A program made the translations under genes and the position numbers. Below, one piece after another: positions 1 to 9,544 of a DNA stretch of 64,000 nucleotides. Below the pieces are notes generated by a model that made no database searches, was not told the DNA's origin, and saw only the letters and a program-made list of their open reading frames with translations. Within the stretch, counting starts at the first letter, position 1. Every line of letters starts with the position of its first letter. The DNA is from Craspedostauros australis (lineage: Eukaryota; Bacillariophyta; Bacillariophyceae; Mastogloiales; Achnanthaceae). The DNA lies in NCBI GenBank assembly GCA_026770025.1, contig JAMXDE010000014.1:558001-622000 (forward strand), read 5' to 3'.

Positions 1-1
1 C

Positions 2-1663
2 CGGGGATTCGGCAAGGGGATGTTCAATTCGTTCGGTGGCAAGGTGGATCCCGGAGAGTCCGTAGTGAACGGCGCCTGCAGAGAATTGAAGGAGGAAACC
101 AACATCGACATCAAGCAAGCAGAGATGGCTGCGAGTAAGGTGGGAACCCAACGCTTCACGTTCCAGAACGACGAAGTGGAGATGGTCGTGCATCTGTTTC
201 AGATCGATTTGGCAGACAGGCCCGCTGACGTTCAAGAATGCGAGGAGATAACTCCAAAGTGGTTCGATGATTGGTACAACATTCCGCTGGACAACATGTT
301 CGCCGATGATTCGTTGTGGCTGACATTGCTCCTCTCATCGGATGCACCCCTCACGATCGACGGGTGGTACCATTTCAAGCAGGGTGGCCAATCTGTCAAC
401 ACCATCCTGCACCATTACCTGGATGTTAGGACCCGGGGCGGCGCAAGCGGTAGCGACGGATCAGTACTCCTAGTAGGTCAAGATATTGCTTCTTCCTACA
501 ACAACAACAACAGTGTCAGCAACAACGAAGTTAGCGATGGTGGCAATCGCGATTGTTCCCTATCTTCCGCCCCGCTTCAACCTGCAACACTATCGGAAAC
601 ACCAAGAGCAGCAGAAGAGGCGACTCAAGGCAAGAAGTTCAGTTTGGAGCAGAGGCTATTCCATGCGCTTCATTGCGAGAAGATCCATTCCCCCTCCATC
701 AAGGAGTTCAAGGAGTCGTACGCATTCCTCAATGCGGTGAACAAGTTCTGGAAGACAGAGAAGTTCGATGTGGTCATCGATGTGGCCGGTGGCCATGGAG
801 CCCTGGCAACGCTGTTTCTGATCGTCACGGCCGCAAGACAAGCCGTGGTGGTTGATCCTGCGCAGGTGGGCAACAACGGCGTGATGAGGGCATGGAAATC
901 CTTCCTGCCCGAAGAGAAGCAGCTTGCTTTCCGCCATGAATGTCTAAGGACCGCGCTGCCTTCAGAATTGTCCAATGTCCTTTGCACGACGCGTCGCCAA
1001 CGCGTTTTGGTCGTGGCATGCCACGCGTGCCAGCACCTCAGCGAGGAGACGCTGTCGATTGCAACGTCATTCGGCGTTCACGCCGCCGTGATGCCGTGCT
1101 GTCAGAAGGACGTGTCGAAGGGATCGACTTGGAAGATGACCAGCAAGAATCTGCAGATCCCGTTCGCCACGCAGATGGATCTGCTGCTGGCTGGAAAGAT
1201 GATGGCCAACGAGTCGTACGAGGTGAGGATGAAGTGCATCGACCAACGCATCAGCCCGGTGAACCGGATCATCATGTGCAAATCCTCTGCCGGAACAGCC
1301 CACTCCGACATGAAGAATGACAAGGTGCAGAAGGCGCATAATCGTTTGGCGTTGGCCTACAACCGAGCCCACAGACCTGCCAGGCAGACGGAGAAGAACC
1401 AACTCCGACATCAGCAGGGACAGAGACAGGAACAGGAGCATGGGCAACAACGGGGGAATCAGCGGGAAACTCAATCAACGCAACAGCACTCGTACCTTCA
1501 GAGTTTTGCGACCGCATTGAAAGCTCAGCATCCACTGTGGATTGGCAGCGTTGGATTCGTGGTCGGAACAATAGCTGGAATGCTTCTGAACTATGGCGGG
1601 AGCAAACCCAATTCAGACTCCAATGCCAATATGGGAATGAGCATGAGCACGAGTCGGAAGTAG
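2..1663 (+). CDS. MTH1-type Nudix hydrolase fused to a methyltransferase-like domain (5' partial)
   Basis: The frame is open to the left edge, and the codons before the first ATG (position 20) read RGFGKG, which continues the MTH1 consensus, so the true start lies outside the window. Numbering from that ATG, residues 6-29 form a full Nudix box (GGKVDPGE..REL.EE). WFDDWYNIPLDNMFADDS (81-98) and the GWYHF stretch (115-119) match the substrate-pocket region of MTH1/NUDT1, which hydrolyses oxidised purine dNTPs. After a Ser/Asn-rich linker comes a second domain: VIDVAGGHG (252-260) looks like a SAM-binding motif I, with CHACQHL (334-340) and MPCCQKD (358-364), as in Methyltransf_32/GSTCD-type proteins. 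A Gln-rich linker and one hydrophobic segment (about 510-530) end the protein. The Nudix assignment is strong, the methyltransferase assignment moderate; the combined role is unknown. Confidence 0.85.
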   Translation, partial: RGFGKGMFNSFGGKVDPGESVVNGACRELKEETNIDIKQAEMAASKVGTQRFTFQNDEVEMVVHLFQIDLADRPADVQECEEITPKWFDDWYNIPLDNMFADDSLWLTLLLSSDAPLTIDGWYHFKQGGQSVNTILHHYLDVRTRGGASGSDGSVLLVGQDIASSYNNNNSVSNNEVSDGGNRDCSLSSAPLQPATLSETPRAAEEATQGKKFSLEQRLFHALHCEKIHSPSIKEFKESYAFLNAVNKFWKTEKFDVVIDVAGGHGALATLFLIVTAARQAVVVDPAQVGNNGVMRAWKSFLPEEKQLAFRHECLRTALPSELSNVLCTTRRQRVLVVACHACQHLSEETLSIATSFGVHAAVMPCCQKDVSKGSTWKMTSKNLQIPFATQMDLLLAGKMMANESYEVRMKCIDQRISPVNRIIMCKSSAGTAHSDMKNDKVQKAHNRLALAYNRAHRPARQTEKNQLRHQQGQRQEQEHGQQRGNQRETQSTQQHSYLQSFATALKAQHPLWIGSVGFVVGTIAGMLLNYGGSKPNSDSNANMGMSMSTSRK

Positions 1664-2107
1664 GAATGGAACAATGCTTGGACGTGGGAGGAGTGGCATC
1701 GTGTATCTGTGATGGCAGCTCGCATCGTGCCAATCTCCGATTGCCAATGAGCTGCTTCCCCTGCTTTATCTAGTTTTATCATAGTAGGCTTGGACAAAGA
1801 GTGTCCCACTTCCATCTGGTTGAAGAGTCGTGCAAACGCCAAAAATTAGCAAAGAGTCACAAGAGAGTGAAAAAGTGGGGATCAGTTTGCGTTGGGTACG
1901 GCTATTCCCAAACGCTGGTTGGAGGGGACACAAGACGAAGCAACACGAAACACGAGTGCGGACGGATCGCTGGTCTTCGTATCCGTATCAGTATCAGTAT
2001 CTGTGCTATACTGTGCTGGACTGTGCTGTTGATCGTCTCGTTGTCGGAGCAAGGCAGTGCGTGATCAGACGCATCCATCAAGGTGCCGCAAAAGTTAACG
2101 CAGCACC
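1664..2107. other. Intergenic, Nudix fusion to COG3
   Basis: No convincing gene or RNA seen. It holds the 3' region of the Nudix gene and the COG3 promoter and leader, including a short GTATC-rich run near 1981-2000. Confidence 0.5.
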
Positions 2108-4825
2108 ATGGCAACAATGGACGCGCAACGGCAGGCCCAACTGCCACCTCCCAAGCCCAGATCGAGCTCGTCCAACGTCTCGTACGAGACCTTCGCACCG
2201 CGGTCATCGGCGCAGACGTCGCGATTGTCGAGGATTGCGGAGCTGACCGCAGGACCGACGGCGCGTAGACCCGCAACGCAAGCACCAAGGGCGAAGGGAA
2301 AGCAAGGCGCGGCCAACGCCGTCAAGATCGAAAAGGACTTCCTGGCTCGTGCCGTTTCCGCGCCCAAGGATGCGGAGCAGTCCTTCTTGACCGGCATGGG
2401 CGGCAGCGAGGTGGACGCCGTCATGCGCAAGGCGTTGCAGACGACGGACCACACCACCGCGCTGCTGAAGCACTCCACGTCCCTGCGGCTGGCGCTGCGA
2501 GCGTCCATGAACATCGCGGAGGACATCTCCAACCGACATGCCGACCTCATCCGCCATTCCAGCGAGCTGTCCGCCGCTGCCGACCGTCTGCAGGAGGAGG
2601 AGGCCATGCTCACGCGCCACGCCAAGGAGATCGGGATGCCCCTCAAGCACTACGACTCGGTGGATCAGCTGGGCGTTCACGTGGGGGTGCTCTTCAAGGG
2701 CAACGCCGTGGTGCGCGGTCTCGCCAAGGTCAAGGTGGACAACGAGGACTTCGTGGAGATCCTGGACAAGATCAACGACGCCGTCACCTTCTTCGAGCGC
2801 GAGTGCGGAGGCAAGGCGGCGCTGGAGGAGTACAAGAAGCAATCGAAGCGCAGCAAGTCGACGGAGGTCAGCGGCAACCTGGAGTACTTCCGACGCTCTC
2901 TGGCGTTGCAGGAGGCGGCCCTCTTTCTGGTGCGCGAGGCCGTGGTGGACCGGCTCAACACGACGACGGAGCAGATCACATCGGCGCTCAATCTCAACAA
3001 AGCACCCATCGCCGCGGACCGTCTGGAGGCATCGTTGGTGTACACGAGATTCCACGGAATTTCGTCCCGCAGCAACAGACTGCTCGGCTTGGTCAAGAAA
3101 CGCCTGCACAATGGCGAAGCGTACCACGAACTCATGCAGCTGTGCAGGCACACGTACTGCACCTGCCGCGAGTCCTTGCTCAAGAACACGGTTCGAACTC
3201 ACATGGAGAACCTCAAGAGTCAGCACGGTCTGGTGGGCATGACGCGCCTGGCTAGCGTCTTTCTCATTCGGCTCTGCACCCTCGAGACGTCGCTGTACCT
3301 TGACTTCTTCGGAGATCGCAAGGTGGACGACGCAAAGGATGCCACAGCCAAGAAGGACGGCGAATCGAAGGAAAAGGACACCAAGTCGTTGGGTTCGCAG
3401 GTCATGAAGGATGATGGCAGCTACTACGACTCAGAATTCCAGACCTACCTCTCCTCCCTGTGCACGGCCTTGCACAGAACAGTGCGACGGGGACTCGTGA
3501 CGGTGGTCGATTTGGATACGCTGTGCCAGATCGTGTCCGTGCTGCGCGAGGAACGCGCACTGGCAAGTTCGTCGCCGACCACAACTGCCGCGGCGCGTGC
3601 CGTCTCGACTGTCATCGAAGATGCGCAGGAACGACTCATCTTCTGTGCCACCAGTTCGCTCTCCAAGGAAGTCACGCGCTTCAAGGCCTCCACGTCGGAC
3701 CTCAACTACCCGGACAAGCTGATCAAGAAGAAGAAGGAAGATGCCAGCGGGGATGACGCAGACGACAAGGCTGACGGCGCCACCGATGCTTTCGACGACG
3801 CCATCCAGCGACAGATGCAAGTCTACGAGTCCTGGTATCCGCCGATCCGAAGCGTTCTCAAGATCCTATCCAAGCTGTTCCGTGTCGTCGAGGCGCGAGT
3901 GTTTGAGGACATTGCACTGCAATCCGTGCAGTCCTGCACGCGGTGTCTCAAGGATGCGGGAAGTTACATCGAGAAGCGCAAGGGCATCATGCATTCCGAC
4001 TTGTTCCTCGTCAAGCATCTTCTGGTAAGTTTCGTCTGCGTGTTGTGTGTTTGAAAATACTCTCATGACACATAGCAGGCCCTTCAAATGAATTCTCTCT
4101 CTCTCTCTCACCAACTCGCCTCCATGCATGCTTCACATTCCTCAATGTGACTTGTGGTCTTCCTCATTTAACCACACTCTACGATATTGCAGATCCTCCG
4201 TGAGCAACTGTCGCCATTCGACGTGAAGCTGCGATCGGTGGAGCGCCAGCTGGATTTCAGTGATGCGGGCAAGGCCGTGTCACGATTCCTCGCCAATCGC
4301 AACCGCCGCCTGTTCTCCATGAGCACGGAGAATGCGCTCGTGACGTTGCTGCGGGAGGGTGTGTCCGTCCAGGAGGAGTCAGTGGACTCCAAGCGCGATC
4401 TGGAGGATGCCCTCCGCTCTGCATGCAACGCCTTCATTGAACACACGTCGAAGATGTTGGTAAACGAGGTCGTCACGCTAGTTGAGAGCTGCCACAAGGT
4501 GGATTCTGACACGCTGAAGACCCAGTCCTTCTTCAATGGCAAGAAGGTGGAGGACCAGATGAAGAAGAACGCGACAGAACTGGAGGATCGCCTGGCGGAT
4601 GTGACGACCCAAATGGGTCTGTACCTTGACAACCCCGCCACGCAGAGCATTCTGGTGAAGCCCATCGCTCGCAGAATTGGCAAGACGATGGAGGAGGTGC
4701 GCAAGTACATCATCGACGTGGAGGATGGGACCAACGGTTGGGACGAGAATATCCGTGGCCAGATCTTCCTCACGGTGGATGAAATCGACAAGGCTGTCAA
4801 GAAGGCGTCAAAAGCTGCAAAGTAG
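2108..4825 (+). CDS. COG3: Conserved oligomeric Golgi complex subunit 3 (COG3/Sec34)
   Basis: Two exons, 2108-4024 and 4193-4825, separated by a 168-base intron (GTAAGT donor, TTGCAG acceptor, phase 0); 849 residues, close to the usual length of COG3. The start sits in a good context (caccATGg). The central part carries the Sec34 signature YHELMQLCRHTYCTCRESLL followed by a FLIRLCTLETSLYLDFFG stretch. Exon 2 opens with ILREQLSPFDVKL and RLFSMSTENALVTLLREG, the typical C-terminal Sec34 block. COG3 is a lobe A subunit of the COG tether, which captures vesicles for retrograde transport within the Golgi. The first 90 residues are a disordered Ser/Pro/Ala head. The intron shares its reading frame, so an unspliced message would stop soon after the donor. 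Confidence 0.93.
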
Positions 4826-5117
4826 ATGGTCGGTGCCAAGTAGAGCAATCGCACTGTGCGAGTACTCCACTCCATGCAAATTCGGCAACCCAGTAACTCG
4901 TTAATTCAGTAGATAACATCCGGGTATGAGTAGGTTTACTCTCTACGAGTACTATAGAGAGTACTGTCAGAGCAGTCCACATGCGGTTGGCAGGAGATGG
5001 TCGAAAACCCGCCTAGCTTCAATTTGGTCGGCTTTTCGTCACTCCGTCGTCGGATGGAAAAGATACTCGACGAGACGTGGGAATCTTTGTCGCTGGCAGG
5101 ACGTTGCGTGATGGGTG
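4826..5117. other. Intergenic with a TACGAGTA motif
   Basis: Short spacer between COG3 and the PPTase gene. One copy of the recurrent 8-mer TACGAGTA lies at 4944-4951, inside a run with several GAGTA/TACTC words. No gene seen. Confidence 0.4.
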
Positions 5118-6764
5118 ATGTCCACCGCAGAAGGCAATGGCGTCACTCCACTCTCTCATCATCGTTGTTTGCCTCCATCGACACATCCATCGATACAGCG
5201 CAGCACGAAAAGCACAGAGTACAACCTTTGCATTGTTCATGACGCTGAAGCAGAGTGTGATGCAACCTGGAGATCAGAGGGCATTGTGGCTCGAAAGCAT
5301 GGAAAGAATCAGGGTGCGCTCATCCCTGCTCAAGTCGAAGAAAACGCTTGTCACGACCTTCGAAAAGTGAAAAGAGCGACGAGTACAGCTGCCAGGATTG
5401 TTGCGCTTCTTCGGATTGAGCACCATACGAGCGCAGCAACAACAAGGACATTGCTGTTGGTTGACATGGCTGTGCAGAGCCAAACCAGAACGCAACATCA
5501 TCAGCTGAAGGGCGCAATTTCGAAGACCTCAATATTCAGAACAGCGACAGCACCAACACCAAGGGTGGCAACAACGGCGGCATCAACAGCAATGGCCGCG
5601 AGCGCGGGCATGGCCAGAACTGAGCATTGTTCTGAAAGCAGTCCTTATCAAAAGAGACGGCGTCGCCATCCGCCCCATCTTCCGCAAGTTCCGTTGTTGA
5701 CAATCGTATTGAACGCAGCAATCCTGATCACTATGAGTACCCATCCAAGGATGGCGGCGTATGGATTCGTCACTCGATTCCATCGCACGCACCGGTTGTT
5801 TGCACGCACGGGTACCATCACAAGAACGAATCTGCACTATTGGAGTCTGCAACAGCCAAGATACCCAGCTCGGTCGAAGTTTGCACGCTATTCCAGCTCC
5901 GTTCGAGATGAAAACTCATCCATCCACGCAAACGAAAGTAACCAGACCACCCTCCAATCCATTGTCCCAAACGTATGTTCCATATGGTTGGATCGTTCCC
6001 TTTCTGATGACATTCGATGCATCGGAATCCAAATGAAGAGCGTTGGGGATTCATCACCTCATTCCTTGACACTAGAGCAGTTGCGCGACATTGATGCTGA
6101 TGCTGCTAATGACCACTGGATATCATCCTGGCTGCATCCCGACGAACTGGAGTACGGCATTCTCAATCGGAAGGTGCAGGTCGAAACGTTCGCGCTGGGG
6201 CGTTTGGCATTGCGGCTTGCATTGGGATATGACAATTCCAAACATGCTCCCATCTTATGCCACGACGATGGGCGACCGCGATTGCCCGAAGGATACTGCG
6301 GATCCATCACTCACAAGGTGCTTAAATCGACAGGTGATGTATATGCCGTGGCGGTCGTCAAGCCGACAACAACAGTCACAACGGATGCATGTGAAGAGGC
6401 CATCGGAGTGGACTTGGAGGAGACCAGCAAGGTACAGAAACGCAACATCGCCAAACGTATCTTAACACCACATGAAATGTCAGAGCTCGGTGGCGTGGAG
6501 GATGTGACGGTGGAGGAAGAAGTCCTGTTGCGATTCAGTCTCAAGGAGGCGATTTACAAGGCAACAAACGCGTACATCGGCCATTACGTTGGATTTCAAC
6601 AGGCCGAGGTAACTCCGTACAGCGATGGTACCGCGGAATGCAAGTGGCTGTTGGAATCAAATGCAGATGAAAACATTGCGAGCCTTGCCACGAACTGGGA
6701 AATGATTGATGATGGCAAATTATTTCTGACATGGGCGAGAGCGAGGAGGAAGAAGACAGGATAG
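5118..6764 (+). CDS. 4'-phosphopantetheinyl transferase (Sfp/EntD type)
   Basis: The C-terminal half is a clear PPTase, the enzyme that moves the phosphopantetheine arm from CoA to a serine of acyl or peptidyl carrier proteins. Visible motifs are a GRPRLPEGYCGSITHK stretch (the GRP..P..SISH block), IGVDLE (the Mg2+-binding VGxDxE) and RFSLKEAIYKA (F/WxxKEAxxK). The frame is open back to the ATG at 5118, giving 548 residues, about twice the family norm. The first 200 are Ala/Thr/Arg-rich without conserved features and may be leader. ATGs at 5610 and 5733 would leave a hydrophobic stretch (VPLLTIVLNAAILI, or none) followed by an Arg/His-rich region, possibly an organelle presequence. The domain call is firm; the start is not. 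Confidence 0.87.
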   Translation: MSTAEGNGVTPLSHHRCLPPSTHPSIQRSTKSTEYNLCIVHDAEAECDATWRSEGIVARKHGKNQGALIPAQVEENACHDLRKVKRATSTAARIVALLRIEHHTSAATTRTLLLVDMAVQSQTRTQHHQLKGAISKTSIFRTATAPTPRVATTAASTAMAASAGMARTEHCSESSPYQKRRRRHPPHLPQVPLLTIVLNAAILITMSTHPRMAAYGFVTRFHRTHRLFARTGTITRTNLHYWSLQQPRYPARSKFARYSSSVRDENSSIHANESNQTTLQSIVPNVCSIWLDRSLSDDIRCIGIQMKSVGDSSPHSLTLEQLRDIDADAANDHWISSWLHPDELEYGILNRKVQVETFALGRLALRLALGYDNSKHAPILCHDDGRPRLPEGYCGSITHKVLKSTGDVYAVAVVKPTTTVTTDACEEAIGVDLEETSKVQKRNIAKRILTPHEMSELGGVEDVTVEEEVLLRFSLKEAIYKATNAYIGHYVGFQQAEVTPYSDGTAECKWLLESNADENIASLATNWEMIDDGKLFLTWARARRKKTG

Positions 6765-7024
6765 AGCTCCATCGTAACACGAGATAAATAAAACGGCACC
6801 TAATTCCCACCAGAGGGCTGCTTTACGCGTACAATACTCGTACACAGCAACCGCACATGAAGTGGATTGTGTTGAAGACGATTGTTTGATATTCGTGCTT
6901 TCCACATGCTTGATTTATGTGTCTGCTCATCATGTATGGTCTTGCGGCCAGGAGCCTTCTTTCGCCAAACGAGTGCGAAACTACTGTCCGAGAGTACCAT
7001 TCGTTTACTGTACTCGTTGGTTAC

Positions 7025-8986
7025 TCACTTTCTTCGTCGCAACACCAGCACGGCGGCAATGGCCGATACAGCGCCGACGGCTGCGATCATGCCGTACGGA
7101 ATCTCCCACGATTGAGACTTCTTTTCGTTTTCAACCTTGAGGTCACCGGAGACCATCTTGGCGCAGATGGGGTGGTAGAAGCTCTTGTTCTTCAAGAAGG
7201 TGGAGACCGCGATATCCTTGCCCATCTTGGACTTGTGCAATGCTTTGTAGAGCGGGCGGACGAACTTCATGCGACCCTGCGTTGTGATGAAGTGCAGCGC
7301 CATTGGGATGATGCTGCTGTCCTCCGCAGCGATGGCCAGTTCGCAGTATCGGAACAGAATCTCTGAGTTCTTGCTGTCGGAGAACTTGTAGGCCCCGTTC
7401 ATGGCAGTCAAGGTGGAGATCTTCAACGGCGACGTCGCTGCAATCTGCAGCGCATCCAAGAAGCACGTGGTCTGCAGCGACGACCATCTCTTGATGCCAT
7501 CCACGAGCGTCGACGAAGCCACGGTGCCTGCGTCAACTGCCATCCAGCTATCAGCAAGCTTTTGGGAGGCCTCTGCCAAGGTGGTGTCAAGGGGTGGGAG
7601 TTCCGGTGCCATGCCAGAACCGTACAGCCAGGCATCCCAATCTACATCTTGTACCTTGGCGTTGCCCTTGAAATGTTGGAGGAAGAAATCCTTGAAGTCT
7701 GTGGACGTCAGTGTCTTGGAGGCGAACTTGTTGATGTAGGCCTGGAAGAACTTCTCGAAAGCCGGGGTTCCCACGCGTCGTTCCAGCGACAGCAGCAGAG
7801 TGAAGCCCTTCTCGTATGCCACCGTGCAGTAGGATTCGTCTGGATCGCCGTCGCCAATGTCCAGGACAAGCTTGGTGAACTGGGGCGGCATCTCCTTGAC
7901 GGTGTCATCCAGATCCTTCCGTCCGCCGATGGCATCGAAATCGAGGTAGTTTGGATCCTTCTTGATGCGCGCCATGATCTTTCGCTCGAACCATGTCGTC
8001 CAACCTTCGTTGAGCCAAAAGTGGTCCCACGTGGCGTTGGTGACGAGGTTGCCTGTCCACGAGTGGGAGATCTCATGCGCGACAACATCCGCGAGAGATC
8101 GGTCACCCGACAAACACGTGGGTGTGATGAAGGTGAGGCACGGATTCTCCATTCCTCCGTACGGAAAGGATGGTGGCAAGCAGAGCAAGTCGTATCGTCC
8201 CCACACGTACTCCTTGCCCGCGATGGCCTCGGCGATCTTCAGGAATTCCTCTGTCTCCGCAAAGTCGTACGCGGCAGCTTCGACCATGCTGGGTTCGCTC
8301 CAGATGGCGCAGCGCTTGGAGATGTCCTTCTTGACGATCTGACCGACGCCGATGGCGAAGAGGTAAGACGAGATGGGCACGGCCTGCTTCCATTCAAAGA
8401 CGTTGGTGTTCCCACTCGCTGCATCCTTCGATTGCTTGTGCAGAACGGCGGACATAACGCAGGTGGCCCAGGAGGGGACGGTGACGGTGGCCGTGTAGGT
8501 CATCTTGACGCCACAGCAGTCCTGACATGGGATGAGGGAACGAGCGTGGATAGCCTGGCACTGGCTGAAGAGGTAAGGGTACTTGCCCCCGGCCGTTTGG
8601 GATGGTGGGAGCCATTGCAACGCGCTGCACTTCTCCGTTGTGGAGTAAAGCACGGTGATCTGGACCGTGTCCGACTTGGCCGCCCCATCGCCCAATGGCA
8701 GATCGACGGAGAGCTTCTGACCCAGATGGGGCTTGTTGGGGGTCGGTTCGTGAAGCGTGTACTTCAGCTTGTCGCCCTTGACGGTCTGAACCGACTGAAT
8801 GCGCAGATGGGAGGTGTCCAGATGCACCTGCGTGGCGCTTGGCGAGACCTTGCGGACTTGGTAGGTCGCCGCTGCGGAGATGGTGCCAGACGCAAAGTCC
8901 ACCTTCGCGCTCCAATCAAAATGAGTCACCACAGCCTCCTGCGGCTGCGCGTGCGATGAGAGATCTCGTTTGTTGCCTGCGCTCAT
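7025..8986 (-). CDS. LTA4H: Leukotriene A4 hydrolase-type M1 aminopeptidase with C-terminal membrane anchor
   Basis: 653 residues. Zinc site HEISH (304-308) with E327, the exact HEXXH-x18-E spacing of M1 peptidases, and the exopeptidase motif GGMEN (277-281). The family-specific stretch around DHFWLNEGWT and GRMKF (571-575, which carries the Arg/Lys that bind the substrate carboxylate in human LTA4H) are kept. The helical C-terminal domain ends at GDLKVEN, where human LTA4H ends. This protein then continues for about 35 residues with one hydrophobic helix (about 630-648) and a final RRRK, a typical tail anchor, unexpected in this soluble family. The enzyme should cleave N-terminal residues from small peptides; epoxide hydrolase activity is possible but cannot be judged here. 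QTRT2 starts divergently 559 bases away. Confidence 0.93.
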   Translation of the reverse strand: MSAGNKRDLSSHAQPQEAVVTHFDWSAKVDFASGTISAAATYQVRKVSPSATQVHLDTSHLRIQSVQTVKGDKLKYTLHEPTPNKPHLGQKLSVDLPLGDGAAKSDTVQITVLYSTTEKCSALQWLPPSQTAGGKYPYLFSQCQAIHARSLIPCQDCCGVKMTYTATVTVPSWATCVMSAVLHKQSKDAASGNTNVFEWKQAVPISSYLFAIGVGQIVKKDISKRCAIWSEPSMVEAAAYDFAETEEFLKIAEAIAGKEYVWGRYDLLCLPPSFPYGGMENPCLTFITPTCLSGDRSLADVVAHEISHSWTGNLVTNATWDHFWLNEGWTTWFERKIMARIKKDPNYLDFDAIGGRKDLDDTVKEMPPQFTKLVLDIGDGDPDESYCTVAYEKGFTLLLSLERRVGTPAFEKFFQAYINKFASKTLTSTDFKDFFLQHFKGNAKVQDVDWDAWLYGSGMAPELPPLDTTLAEASQKLADSWMAVDAGTVASSTLVDGIKRWSSLQTTCFLDALQIAATSPLKISTLTAMNGAYKFSDSKNSEILFRYCELAIAAEDSSIIPMALHFITTQGRMKFVRPLYKALHKSKMGKDIAVSTFLKNKSFYHPICAKMVSGDLKVENEKKSQSWEIPYGMIAAVGAVSAIAAVLVLRRRK

Positions 8987-9544
8987 CTTGCTTTTGTCGT
9001 TGTTGCTGTCGTTGTTGTTGTTGTTGTGCTATTGTTGTTGGGTATGGGGTATGGCAGGTCGTGCTTGTACCTTGTGCGCGAGAGTAGAGATCGTCAATTC
9101 CTCTCTCTCTCTTCTGGTGATGGTTTTCTTCTTTCCTTCTGGTTCTGGTCTTTCTCGTGTTGTTGCCCCGCGTCTTCGTATCTTTCGATTGCGCTCTGAT
9201 GTCTGTGACATCTGCCATCATGTTTTCGGTTTCCTTTTGCAATCGTGTTTGGGGAGCATTCTCACAAGTGAATCCGATGGGTCAATCCAAGAAGGGTTGG
9301 ATCTTGGCAGTGTTTGTTGGTTGGAGGACTTTGGTTGGTTTGTCGTGTTGCAGAGGTCGTCTCCCTGGATGGACGCAGTGGTACGAGCAGTGACGGCATG
9401 TCACGAGGGTGGTACATGGCATCAGATGGGATGGTTGATCAGTAGTCGTTGTCGTAGTGATGATGTGCGCCCATTCATCCAACAGGCAAAGGTTTCAGGA
9501 GAACAGCAACCCATACGCTTACGCATCGTGTTACGAGCACAGTC
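8987..9544. other. Divergent intergenic region, LTA4H/QTRT2
   Basis: Shared upstream region of two head-to-head genes. It begins with a (TTG)n-like run (about 8995-9040) in the LTA4H leader, followed by T/C-rich sequence. No further gene recognised. Confidence 0.5.

Noticed and set aside
7562-8959. 465-codon open frame antisense to LTA4H
   Set aside because: Composition follows from the sense codons; the sense strand carries a clear M1 peptidase.
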